From assembly GCA_035527845.1 (NCBI GenBank), contig DATKZT010000018.1, forward strand, positions 21,741 to 85,740: a DNA stretch of 64,000 nt, given 5' to 3'. The stretch is from JAUWKC01 sp035527845 (GTDB lineage: Bacteria; Planctomycetota; Phycisphaerae; Sedimentisphaerales; Anaerobacaceae). The translations under genes were made by a program, and so were the position numbers. Below are positions 33,797 through 42,581 of this stretch, piece by piece. Position 1 is the first letter of the stretch; each line of letters opens with the position of its first letter. Under the pieces are notes generated by a model. The model saw nothing but the letters and a program-made list of their open reading frames with translations, was not told where the DNA came from and did not search any database.

Positions 33797-33882
33797 GGAC
33801 AACAGGCTGCTCTTTTCGGTTTTTTAACCGTGGCGGGCTTCCGGAAAGCATACTTATTCTGTGCTCTGGAAGCCCTTTTTTT
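33797..33882 (+). ncRNA. Candidate small RNA, about 86 nt
   Basis: It lies between a near-consensus promoter (33762-33790) and a rho-independent terminator. Inside is hairpin CGGTT-TTTT-AACCG (33817-33830). The terminator stem is GGGCTTCC (33835-33842) with GGAAGCCC (33868-33875), an inner AGCA/TGCT extension, and seven T (33876-33882). No ORF fits. I cannot match it to 6S, SRP RNA, tmRNA or RNase P. It could instead be an attenuated leader, but the next downstream gene is on the opposite strand. Confidence 0.55.
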
Positions 33883-33965
33883 GTTCCGCACGGGGTGATC
33901 TGTGTGCAAAACAGCCGCGTCTGAGCACACCAATTACCGCACACTCGTACGAGGCGTATTTGTGG

Positions 33966-34007
33966 AAAAGAAAAACAGGGCCAATGGCTGAAAAGCCATT
34001 GGCCCTG
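33966..34007 (-). terminator. Terminator of the giant secreted-protein gene
   Basis: Perfect 14-bp stem CAGGGCCAATGGCT / AGCCATTGGCCCTG (33976-33989, 33994-34007) with a 4-nt loop. Read on the minus strand it is followed by TTTTTCTTTT. It lies 62 bp after the stop of the 34069-41736 gene. Confidence 0.92.
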
Positions 34008-34068
34008 AATCGCTCACGTTCGGCAAATCCTTTTGCCAGAAGGAGTTCTCACAAGCGAATACCCCTGA

Positions 34069-37000
34069 TCAGGGACCCGCATGGTAGAAACGCACTTCGC
34101 TCAGGCCTGCCGCGGTGCCGCCATGGTTGCTGATGCATGTAAGCCTGACGTACCTGGCGTCCACGCTGCCGAAGTTGACTTCGGTGTTGTGGGCGTAAGT
34201 AGGGGAGCCGTCGGCAATGGCGAAGGTCTGCGTGCCGCCGAGCTGGGTCCAGTTGGTGCCGTTGGTGGAGTATTCGATGGTGCATTGATTGATGCCGCGA
34301 TTGACCCTCAGATTTCCGGTGCCGTCAACGTCCTGGTTGTAGTTCCATACCCACATGGTTGTCAGTGTGTAAATCTGGTTGAACTCGTACTTGATCCATT
34401 GGCCGGAAATACCGTTTGACAGCCACATGGTGCCGTCGCCCGGAGGCGGAGGAACAGCCGGATTCGAGCCGATAAAGTGCGTGTGCAGGTCTCCGGTCAG
34501 CCCGTTCTCATTCGAGGTGTAATAGCCTTCGAGCTGGTAATTGACCGACGAACAGGTCGTCGTGATGGCAGTCGGTGCAATCTTCGAGGGCTCGGAAGCA
34601 AGCGTTGTACCCGTCTCTTCGGTTGACCAGGCGGTCGGGTTCTGATTGGCGCTCTTGTCGCGCGCCATGACCCTGTAGGTATAGCTGGTTTCCGGCTGCA
34701 GGCCGGTATCGACGTAGATGGTGCTGTCCTGCCAGCCGCTGTCACTGCCGGCTCCCACCGTGCACTCGAAGTAGTATTGAACGCCGCTGACGTCGGTAGC
34801 TGTAGTTGCAACCATGGTAACCGCGGTGGAACTGGAGCCGTATGGCATGGTTGCCCAGGTCATGGGATCGGGTGAGGGCGGATCATTGTCCGGTCCGGTG
34901 GTCGAACCCAAGACCAGACGGCTGTAAGGCCGGTTGTTACGCATGTGGACGGCAAGGACATCTATCTTGCTGGGCTGGTCGGTGCTGGAGGTGTCGGTCC
35001 ACGTGTAGGTTCGGTCGTTGAGCGTAATCGACGACCTGACACTGCTGGATCCGGTGCGCTCCAGTTTCACCGTGAGCACAGACCACTCGCCGGGTGTCAG
35101 CTCGAAGCCCGGGATGTAATCAGTGAGCCCGTCATTGGTGTTCATCAGGTTGTCCAGACTGGCAGGTTTCTTTTGGAAGTTGCCGGTCTTGTGGACTTCG
35201 TCGAGGCAATCAACCCAGCGGGTCGGCCCCGCCAACATGTTGGGACCGAAGCGCCAGGCGTAGCCTTTATAGCCGGCGAATATGGAGCTTCCCGTCACGG
35301 AAAATCCGTCGGAAGTTACCCACTCTCCGTCTGCCTCGAACAGACCGACTCGCATGTCGCTGGTGCCGGCGATGCACTCGATGGAATTGTCGTAGCAGCC
35401 GCCGGGACAGGCGAAGCAGTCAGCACAATCATGCTGGCCGTCCGTCAGCCAGTAATATGAACGTTCTACGACTTGTCCGACCTGGCCGAGCGCCTGGTCG
35501 GGGATTCGTGTGATGTACTGCTCGCCGCCTTGCGGGCTCCACTCCAGATCACTGTCAATGTTGATGAACAAATCAGCCGGGTTGCCGGAGTAGAACCATG
35601 TCAGGCCGTCCCACATAATGCCTTCGACGAGGTCATTGTCGTTGATGGTGTAAGTGTGCTGGGTGATTGAACCCAGGGTGGCATTGGTGGGATTAGAGAG
35701 TGTCAGTTGGACAGTCTCTGCCGACTCAATGTCCGGGTCATCGACGATGTCAAGACTGACATTCTGGGTAGTGACATACGGGTTGAAGGTCAGGGTGCCC
35801 GAGCCGAGCAGCGTATAGTCGACGCCGCCGCCCGTGGCCGTGCCGCCCGTCACTGCGTAATCAACAGTTACCGTGTCGGGAGTGGACAGGGTCAGGCTCA
35901 CCGCGATGTTCGCGGGCGTAACGTTTTCGGCCCCACTGCCGGAAGCACTGTCGAACGCGACGTCCGGCTGGTAATCCGAAATCGTGTACGTGTGCTGCGA
36001 TGTTCCCAGCACAGCATCGAGACCGGTAACATTGGAGAGCGTTACGATGATTGTCTCATCGGGCTCGCCCCCGCCGTCGTCGACAATAGCAATGCTGACA
36101 TTCTGTTGGGTTACTCCGGGGTTGAAGGTCAAGGTGTCGGGCGCGAGCGTGTAGTCGACGCCGCCTCCGGTAGCAGTTCCGCCGGTTGCCGCATAGTCAA
36201 CGGTGTAAGTTTCAGCAGGGTCGGCATTGGTCACGACGACGCTAATCAAAGCGGGAGTGACTGTCTCAAGGCCTCCTGAAGAACTGGTTTCAAACCCTAC
36301 GGCCGGATTCGCCGGCGCCGTTGAGTAGAGCTCAAAGCCGTTGAAGAAGACCTGACAGCCGCCGCACCCGCCGCTTGGCGCTTCATAGCGAATCACTACG
36401 TCGCCGGCGCCTGCGGTAAACAGAATTTCTGCAGGATTGTCCATAATGGCATGGCTCTGCAGAATACTGCCGGGCTTGGTGACGTCTGTGGCGCCGGTAA
36501 CCGTTACGTTAGGAATGGTGGTGTCGCCTTCGTCCGAACGGTTGTGGTAGCTGAACAGTTGATAAGATGCACCCGGAGGCAGATTGCTCAGCGTAACAAT
36601 GAAGTCAGCACCCGGACTGGTCGTCTCATTATCGGCAAATAACAAGTCGGCCTCGACATCCGGTAAGGTTCCGGTGCCGCCGGGGGTGCGACAGGCGCAG
36701 GCGCTCGGGTTTCCGGTCGCCAAAGTCACATCGATTCCCGTGCCGCCGACATCCGTGTAGGTACCGCAACCGCCCATGCCTATCCAGCCGGATTGGACTG
36801 TACCACAGCCCACATCCACCAATAGCTCCAGGCTCGGCGGAGAATCCGTTACCGCTGACGCTCCACCCGAGAAAGCCGTAGCATTCTGGTTGGGACTCTT
36901 GTCGCGGGCCTGCACTCTGTACGTATACTGTGTGGCCGGAGTAAGACCCGTATCTTCGTAACTGGTGCTGTCCTGCCATCCGCTGTCGTTGCCACCGCCC

Positions 37001-40000
37001 GCGGTGCACTCGAAGTAATACTCAACGCCGCTTGTGTCGGTGGCCGTGGTGGCTACCATCGCAATCGATGTAGTCCCCGTCGAATACGGCGGGGTCGCCC
37101 AGGTCATCGGATCGGGCGTCGGAGGCGTCAAGTCGGGTGACAGTGTCGTCGCAGATTCGGCAGTCGAGAAGGCGGTCGCGTTCTGGTTGGGACTCTTGTC
37201 CCTGGCCTGCACCTTGTAAGTGTACTGGGTGCTCGGAGTAAGGCCGGTATCTACATACGTAGCGCTGCTCTGCCAACTGCTGCTGTTGCCGCCGCCGGCC
37301 GTGCACTCGAAGTAATACTCGACGCCGCTCGGATCTGTTGCCGTTGCGGCCGTCATGGAAATCGAAGTGCTTGAAGTGGCATACGGCACCGTGGCCCAGT
37401 CCATCGGGTCAGGAACCGGCGGTGTAAAGTCATTAACATCCGCCGCTTCACTTATCACAATATTAAGTGGAGACGTCGTATCCTGCCTGATCCATACCAC
37501 CAGCGACGGTACTTCGTCGGAATCCTTCTCGATTCCCTGGCGGAAATCGGAGCCGGGCGTTACCGGCTGACCCCCGATACTCAGGCTCGCGTTGTCATTG
37601 TCCCAATCCTCAATCACGAAGCAAGGATTGACGATGGGCGAGCTCGACGAACCCTGCAAAGTAAACTCCAGCGTTGTCGCCTGTGGGTCGGTGCGCGTGA
37701 ACTTGTAGGCCCGCTCGGTCTTGTCGTAAGAGCCGCCGGTGAATCCAGCGCCCGTGATGTTTACCGAAGGTGCGTATTGCCACGAGCGAGCCAGCGGTAT
37801 CATGTTGTTCACGTTGGCCGCCTCGACAGCATCGACCATACCGTTGAGCATGATCTTTGTACGTCTGACGTCGGTGACATGCTCATAATCGTCCCACTTC
37901 ATGTGCAGCACCGAGCAGTGCGAAGGATACTTGGTCCAGAAGTTCCGGTAACAATGGGTGTCCGGATCTTCTTCCCAGTACCAGCTTCCGGCGCCGCCGC
38001 CGCGGTCGGCTTCCGGCCAGGCTGGCCAATCGTCATACTGGTTGAACGGTCGGCAGTTGTCCTGTTCGACGGGGTCGTGCTCCACCCAGGTACCTTCTAC
38101 AATACCAAAAGGCACCGTGCTGCCTTTCATCCTGACAACATAGATGGGCCTGTTCGCAATCGCATCAAGATTAGTCATTGCACCACCATCGACATCCTGG
38201 GCGACCCAGTCATAGCTACTTGAGCTGTAATTCGTCGCCGAGAGTGCGTTCCAGTGGATACAATCCTCGGGAATAGTCCCGGGATTCGTCAGCGGGATGA
38301 TCTCATGGTACTCTATATGGGGACTTTCCATATCGGCGCCGCCGGTGAGTGAGCTGTAGGCGGTGGCCTCACGAACGGCTACGCCGTCGGGATATATGGT
38401 AAAGTATTCTTCGTCCCAGTCGCCCCATATATCGCCGGCGCCGTCTCTGACGATATCATAGTTGTAGTCACAGGATGCGTAACGCCATTGAACAATCGCG
38501 CGGGCCGGATTACTGGAAATAATCCGCACATGGGAATACCGGTTGTTGTAATCCTGCATGGGCTCTGCGCAGCAGCCTGCGCCGCCCCATTCACTCGCTC
38601 GGCGTTCGATGAACTGGTTGCAGTACCAGTTGGAGTACAGCGTCTCAGCCGTATCGGTAGTCCAGCTCGGTGTATAGTTTGTGCCGCGCCAGAAGACCAG
38701 CCGGTGGGCTGCATCGTCAAACTGTACAACCACGTCCGGATGGTCGCCCACACGCCACTGCTCGTCATACTTGTTGTTATACAGCAGGTTGGTGTAATAG
38801 GCCCCGAACGGACCTGGTTCGGCCGAACCCATCGGCATCGGCGGCACGTCAAGGTCGAAATCGTAGCCAAAGTCGGGAGGTGCAGCCCTGTTTATAAACT
38901 GGCCGCTTCCTCCGCTCGGCGTAATCGAAACATCAATCGAAGCCGACGATTCGATATTGAGCCATACCACAAGGTCGTCCCCGTACATCTCATCGGCGTA
39001 ACCGATGTAACAGTTCGAGAAGGGCTGGCTGTCGACAATTACGTCCGCGTCGGCGTCACCCCAGTTCTTTAAAACAATCACCGGGTTGTGAACCAGTTTG
39101 CCGCCCGTGGTGTCAAGCGTAACGCCCAAAGCTGTCGGACTACACGTAATGTTGCATTGCAATTCATAGCACCGCCTCTCGCTGTTGTAGCCGTCGTAGG
39201 TGTAGCTGCCGGAGGTAACCGATAACGCCGGAGCATCCAGCCAGGATGCCGGCACTGTATCAAGACCGGTGTCCAGCAACTGTAGTGCGTAAATGTCAGG
39301 CGTCCCCGTGTCCCACTGCGCAAAAGTCGTGCCTGCCGCATTCTTGACGGTTCTCATACATACGCCGTCAGGATAGACCGTGAAGTACTCGTCAACCCAT
39401 CCGGTCATTCCGGCACTGTCACAGTTGGGCGTGTAGCGCCAGTGCACTATTGCACGGGCCGGATTTGTCTCGACTAAATATACCCTCGAGAACGGATTGA
39501 CAGTGGTCTCGCAATTGCTGCGAGCTACCCGGACGGTCAGGATTTCTTCTCCGTACAACGCAGTGTACCATACGGGCAGATAACCCTGGTCACGACGGAA
39601 TATGAGCTTGTCCTCGCCGTTACCCAATCGGACCATGATGTCCGGGTGCGGACCTACTCTTGCACTCGGGTCAGAATCTGCCCGGAAGTGGAACGCGCCC
39701 CTCAGCAGGGCTGCTACTAATCCACTGGTCGTTGCCGACTCTTCGGTTGACCAGGCCGTCGCGTTCTGATTGGGACTCTTGTCACGGGCCTGAACTCGAT
39801 AAGTGTACTGAGTGCTCGGACTCAGGCCGGTATCTTCATACGTGGTGCTGTCCTGCCAGCCGCTGTCGTTGCCGCCGCCGGCCGTGCACTCGAACAAATA
39901 TTCGACGCCGCTTACGTCCGTTGCCGTTGTAGCCGTCATCGAAATCAAGCTGCTTGAGGTGGCATAAGGCAGCGTCACCCACGTCATCGGGTCAGGAGTC

Positions 40001-41736
40001 GGAGGCGTAGTATCCGGCGGCGGCACGTCGGTTGTGGCACATTCCGTGCTCGACCAGGCCGTCGCATTCTGGTTCGGACTCTTATCGCGGGCCTGAACGG
40101 TATAGCAATACTGAGTGCTCGGGCTAAGGCCGGTATCCTCATAAGAAGTGCTGTCCTGCCATCCGCTGTCGTTGCCGCCGCCAGAAGTGCACTGGAAGTA
40201 GTACTCAACGCCGCTCACATCCGTGGCAGTCGAGGCAACCATCGCAATCGAAGAGGTGCCCGTCGAATATGGCAGCGTCGCCCACGTCATCGGATCCGGC
40301 GTCGGAGGCGTAGTATCCGGCACTGCATCTGTCGTCGCGCACTCTGCGCTTGACGAAGCGGTCGCGTTCTGGTTCGGACTCTTGTCACGGGCCTGAACGA
40401 TGTAGCAATACTGCGTACTCGGACTTAGGCCCGTGTCCTCATAGCTGGTGCTGTCCTGCCAGCCGCTGTCGTTACCGCCGCCAGAGGTGCACTGGAAGTA
40501 ATACTCGACGCCGCTTGCGTCAGTCGCCGTGGTGGCAACCATCGCTATCGAAGTAGTGCCCGTCGAATACGGCGGCGTCGCCCATGTCATCGGGTCAGGC
40601 GTGGGAGGCGTAGTGTCCGGAAGCGCATCGGTAGTAGCACACGCCGGTGGTGTTGACGCGGCGGTCGCGTTCTGTGCCGGACTCTTATCCCGTGCCTGAA
40701 CGGTGTAGCAATACTGCGTCGCCGGGCTAAGGCTGGTGTCGGTGTAGCTTGTGCTGTCCTGCCATCCGCTGTCGTTGCCGCCGCCCGAGGTACACGTGAA
40801 GTAGTATTCGACGCCGCTCTCGTCGGTCGCCGTGGTGGCAACCATCGCTATCGAAGTAGTGCCCGTCGAATACGGCGGCGTCGCCCAGGTCATCGGGTCC
40901 GGCGTCGGCGGCGTATTGTCCGGAGTGGTCGCGCTCGCCGGCGCCGAGGCCGTGCCGGTGTTGGGGATGCTGTCTCGCATCTGCACCGTATAGGTGTACT
41001 GGGTGATGGGCTGCAAGCCCGTATCGGTATAGACCGGGTCGGTGGTCCAGCCGCTGTCGTGTCCGCCGCCTGCTGTGCACGCAAAAAAGTACTCCACGGG
41101 CGGGCTGGCGTCGCTGCCGGTGGTGGCGGTCATGGTAATCTCCGTCTCGCTGATCGCCGCCGGAGGAGAGGCAAACGTCGCCGGATTCGGCGTCGGCGGC
41201 TCGGTATCAACCACGGTACTGGTACCGGAGACCACCACATCGTCGATAAAGGCATACTCATTGACCTTGTTGGCGTTCGTGCGGAACCTTATCTTGAAGC
41301 TAACGTTGTCGTCGGCGCCCGTCCCGCAAACCTTGTCCTGCAAGCCGTCGCTGTAATCGCCGTTGTTGCTCGTTTCGAGGGGATTCCAGCTTGAACCGTC
41401 ATACCACTCGACATACAGATACTCACCCGAGTCAAAGCGGTTGATATCTCGGTAGTACTTAACGTGAATTGTCTCATAGCCTGCCGTGCTTAAAGCCTTT
41501 TCTATCCAGGTCGTCATGGCTGCCTCTGCGCCGTAAGTGCCTGAATAGACAGACCTTGTTGTCACGGCGGCGTCGCTGTTCTGTGTGGTCCAGCCGCCCG
41601 TGGCGAAGTCGCCGCTCTCGAAGCCGTCGCTGAACAGATCAACCGCCTCGGCCTGAGCTGTGACCAGGCCGACAAGAAAGACGGCAGCGACCAAGGTAAG
41701 TTTTACTTTGGTTAACGTCCTACAGTTCTTACACAT
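34069..41736 (-). CDS. Very large secreted modular protein with FN3-like, Calx-beta, malectin-like and F5/8C-like domains
   Basis: 2555 residues with a signal peptide (1-31, ending A-Q-A-E-A) and no sortase or PEP-CTERM tail. Approximate order: an N-terminal beta-sandwich (35-173); five FN3-like modules (175-671); an unknown domain U1 (672-939); a second, longer U-type domain U2 (971-1432); two FN3-like modules (1434-1631); a malectin-like domain (1632-1805); two Calx-beta repeats (1806-2039; D-Y-A-x-T-G-G-T-A-T-G-G-G-V-D-Y); an unknown region (2039-2281); an eighth FN3-like module (2282-2379); and a discoidin/F5-8C domain (2382-2555; W-I-K-Y-E-F then D-A-R-Y-V-R-L-T). U1 and U2 share H-P-D-[IV]-[MV]-V, N-P-A-R-A-I-V-[HQ]-W-R-Y and E-Y-F-T-[VI]-Y-P-D-G-V. 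Likely glycan-binding or matrix protein. TAGGAG precedes the ATG. Confidence 0.85.
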   Translation of the reverse strand: MCKNCRTLTKVKLTLVAAVFLVGLVTAQAEAVDLFSDGFESGDFATGGWTTQNSDAAVTTRSVYSGTYGAEAAMTTWIEKALSTAGYETIHVKYYRDINRFDSGEYLYVEWYDGSSWNPLETSNNGDYSDGLQDKVCGTGADDNVSFKIRFRTNANKVNEYAFIDDVVVSGTSTVVDTEPPTPNPATFASPPAAISETEITMTATTGSDASPPVEYFFACTAGGGHDSGWTTDPVYTDTGLQPITQYTYTVQMRDSIPNTGTASAPASATTPDNTPPTPDPMTWATPPYSTGTTSIAMVATTATDESGVEYYFTCTSGGGNDSGWQDSTSYTDTSLSPATQYCYTVQARDKSPAQNATAASTPPACATTDALPDTTPPTPDPMTWATPPYSTGTTSIAMVATTATDASGVEYYFQCTSGGGNDSGWQDSTSYEDTGLSPSTQYCYIVQARDKSPNQNATASSSAECATTDAVPDTTPPTPDPMTWATLPYSTGTSSIAMVASTATDVSGVEYYFQCTSGGGNDSGWQDSTSYEDTGLSPSTQYCYTVQARDKSPNQNATAWSSTECATTDVPPPDTTPPTPDPMTWVTLPYATSSSLISMTATTATDVSGVEYLFECTAGGGNDSGWQDSTTYEDTGLSPSTQYTYRVQARDKSPNQNATAWSTEESATTSGLVAALLRGAFHFRADSDPSARVGPHPDIMVRLGNGEDKLIFRRDQGYLPVWYTALYGEEILTVRVARSNCETTVNPFSRVYLVETNPARAIVHWRYTPNCDSAGMTGWVDEYFTVYPDGVCMRTVKNAAGTTFAQWDTGTPDIYALQLLDTGLDTVPASWLDAPALSVTSGSYTYDGYNSERRCYELQCNITCSPTALGVTLDTTGGKLVHNPVIVLKNWGDADADVIVDSQPFSNCYIGYADEMYGDDLVVWLNIESSASIDVSITPSGGSGQFINRAAPPDFGYDFDLDVPPMPMGSAEPGPFGAYYTNLLYNNKYDEQWRVGDHPDVVVQFDDAAHRLVFWRGTNYTPSWTTDTAETLYSNWYCNQFIERRASEWGGAGCCAEPMQDYNNRYSHVRIISSNPARAIVQWRYASCDYNYDIVRDGAGDIWGDWDEEYFTIYPDGVAVREATAYSSLTGGADMESPHIEYHEIIPLTNPGTIPEDCIHWNALSATNYSSSSYDWVAQDVDGGAMTNLDAIANRPIYVVRMKGSTVPFGIVEGTWVEHDPVEQDNCRPFNQYDDWPAWPEADRGGGAGSWYWEEDPDTHCYRNFWTKYPSHCSVLHMKWDDYEHVTDVRRTKIMLNGMVDAVEAANVNNMIPLARSWQYAPSVNITGAGFTGGSYDKTERAYKFTRTDPQATTLEFTLQGSSSSPIVNPCFVIEDWDNDNASLSIGGQPVTPGSDFRQGIEKDSDEVPSLVVWIRQDTTSPLNIVISEAADVNDFTPPVPDPMDWATVPYATSSTSISMTAATATDPSGVEYYFECTAGGGNSSSWQSSATYVDTGLTPSTQYTYKVQARDKSPNQNATAFSTAESATTLSPDLTPPTPDPMTWATPPYSTGTTSIAMVATTATDTSGVEYYFECTAGGGNDSGWQDSTSYEDTGLTPATQYTYRVQARDKSPNQNATAFSGGASAVTDSPPSLELLVDVGCGTVQSGWIGMGGCGTYTDVGGTGIDVTLATGNPSACACRTPGGTGTLPDVEADLLFADNETTSPGADFIVTLSNLPPGASYQLFSYHNRSDEGDTTIPNVTVTGATDVTKPGSILQSHAIMDNPAEILFTAGAGDVVIRYEAPSGGCGGCQVFFNGFELYSTAPANPAVGFETSSSGGLETVTPALISVVVTNADPAETYTVDYAATGGTATGGGVDYTLAPDTLTFNPGVTQQNVSIAIVDDGGGEPDETIIVTLSNVTGLDAVLGTSQHTYTISDYQPDVAFDSASGSGAENVTPANIAVSLTLSTPDTVTVDYAVTGGTATGGGVDYTLLGSGTLTFNPYVTTQNVSLDIVDDPDIESAETVQLTLSNPTNATLGSITQHTYTINDNDLVEGIMWDGLTWFYSGNPADLFINIDSDLEWSPQGGEQYITRIPDQALGQVGQVVERSYYWLTDGQHDCADCFACPGGCYDNSIECIAGTSDMRVGLFEADGEWVTSDGFSVTGSSIFAGYKGYAWRFGPNMLAGPTRWVDCLDEVHKTGNFQKKPASLDNLMNTNDGLTDYIPGFELTPGEWSVLTVKLERTGSSSVRSSITLNDRTYTWTDTSSTDQPSKIDVLAVHMRNNRPYSRLVLGSTTGPDNDPPSPDPMTWATMPYGSSSTAVTMVATTATDVSGVQYYFECTVGAGSDSGWQDSTIYVDTGLQPETSYTYRVMARDKSANQNPTAWSTEETGTTLASEPSKIAPTAITTTCSSVNYQLEGYYTSNENGLTGDLHTHFIGSNPAVPPPPGDGTMWLSNGISGQWIKYEFNQIYTLTTMWVWNYNQDVDGTGNLRVNRGINQCTIEYSTNGTNWTQLGGTQTFAIADGSPTYAHNTEVNFGSVDARYVRLTCISNHGGTAAGLSEVRFYHAGP
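34600..34893 (-). repeat. FN3-like DNA repeat, copy 8
   Basis: About 294 bp coding for the last FN3-like module of the giant protein, the most diverged copy next to copy 1. It is separated from the others by the Calx-beta and unknown regions. Confidence 0.75.
36845..37437 (-). repeat. FN3-like DNA repeats, copies 6-7
   Basis: Two adjacent units of about 300 bp. Copy 7 has the same T-W-A-T-P-P-Y-S-T-G-T-T-S-I-A-M core as copies 2 and 3 over 2.5 kb away, which suggests recent duplication or gene conversion. Confidence 0.8.
39724..41213 (-). repeat. FN3-like DNA repeats, copies 1-5
   Basis: Five head-to-tail units of 300-306 bp. Copies 2-4 are nearly identical in protein sequence (W-A-T-x-P-Y-S-T-G-T-[TS]-S-I-A-M and G-G-G-N-D-S-G-W-Q-D-S). 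The assembly of this region could be collapsed or expanded. Confidence 0.85.
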
Positions 41737-42492
41737 AACGAATCTCCTAAATTGGTGTTAAGTGTTGCAAGAATCACAACTTATCCATAAGACTTGCATA
41801 GAGCTTTTCTTGCCTTCTCACCTCCTTTCGAGAGTTCGATAGACATGTGAACGGAAGTTTGCCTTTTTTATGGTAATCCCCCCGGCAGTAGCCAAACCTA
41901 AGAATTATCCCCAGCATCCGTACTTTCTCCCTGTCTTGAAGACATATACTGCCCGCGGCTGCTCCCGGCGCGAGTTACGCCATCAAAGCAAATTACGGGC
42001 ACAGCCCATCGTACTTGGTCTCAAGGTGCATGCTCCCAGCATTGCTCTCTATATAAATGGCGAATACGGAAGCATCTATGTTGATTGTGAATTTGATTTT
42101 TTTTGAAGATTTTTGAGTCAGGGCCTTGCAACAAGATGCTATAGCGGATTATTCGAATGCCGGCCTGGAAAGAATCAAGTCCCTGCAGATTGTCATAACC
42201 ACTTTGAAAATAAACAGTTATAGCCATCCCGGTTCTTGCTGGCTATGTGCAAGTCTGCCTCCGAGAGTAAGGACGAACCGTCCAAATTTTTTTCCGCGGC
42301 TACGCAAACTTGGGCTGCTGCACCGCACGGCCAGCCTTGCCGCCAGAAAAAAAAATGCTGCCCCACTGCGACCGCCAGCACACCAGCGCTTGAGCCTTCT
42401 GATGCCGGCAGGTTCGGGGCCGTCGCGTTTGCCCCTTCGCTCGGCAGAGACCACCCCGGGCACCAAAACGCTCCAACCCCGGACTTTAACTC
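41737..42492. other. Divergent intergenic region before the TolC-like gene
   Basis: About 750 bp between the giant gene and the OMF promoter. On the minus strand AAGGAGGTGA (41818-41827) is a perfect ribosome-binding sequence but has no properly spaced start codon. A long plus frame runs from 42126 into the OMF gene, but it has no signal-like start and is not called. A run of nine A occurs near 42350. No other feature was supported. Confidence 0.5.
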
Positions 42493-42521
42493 TTGACAGC
42501 GAAACGAGCTATACTGATAGT
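42493..42521 (+). promoter_or_regulatory. Likely promoter of the TolC-like gene
   Basis: TTGACA (42493-42498), 17 bp, GATAGT (42516-42521; 4/6). The start of the coding sequence is about 60 bp downstream. This also argues that translation begins at 42582 and not in the upstream extension. Confidence 0.5.
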
Positions 42522-42581
42522 GTTGTCAGTCAAATAGGGGAATCGACCATTTTCTCCGGAGATTTTGTAAGGAGACAAGCA

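Noticed and set aside
34945..38223. Long plus-strand frames opposite the giant gene
   Set aside because: Antisense shadows of a repetitive coding region with no start signals or recognisable domains.
41737..41830. Leader peptide before the giant gene
   Set aside because: The nearest ATG is about 21 nt from the ribosome-binding sequence and the GTG overlaps it; spacing is wrong.
42126..42581. N-terminal extension of the TolC-like frame
   Set aside because: A good promoter and ribosome-binding site lie inside it, and a signal peptide starts at 42582.
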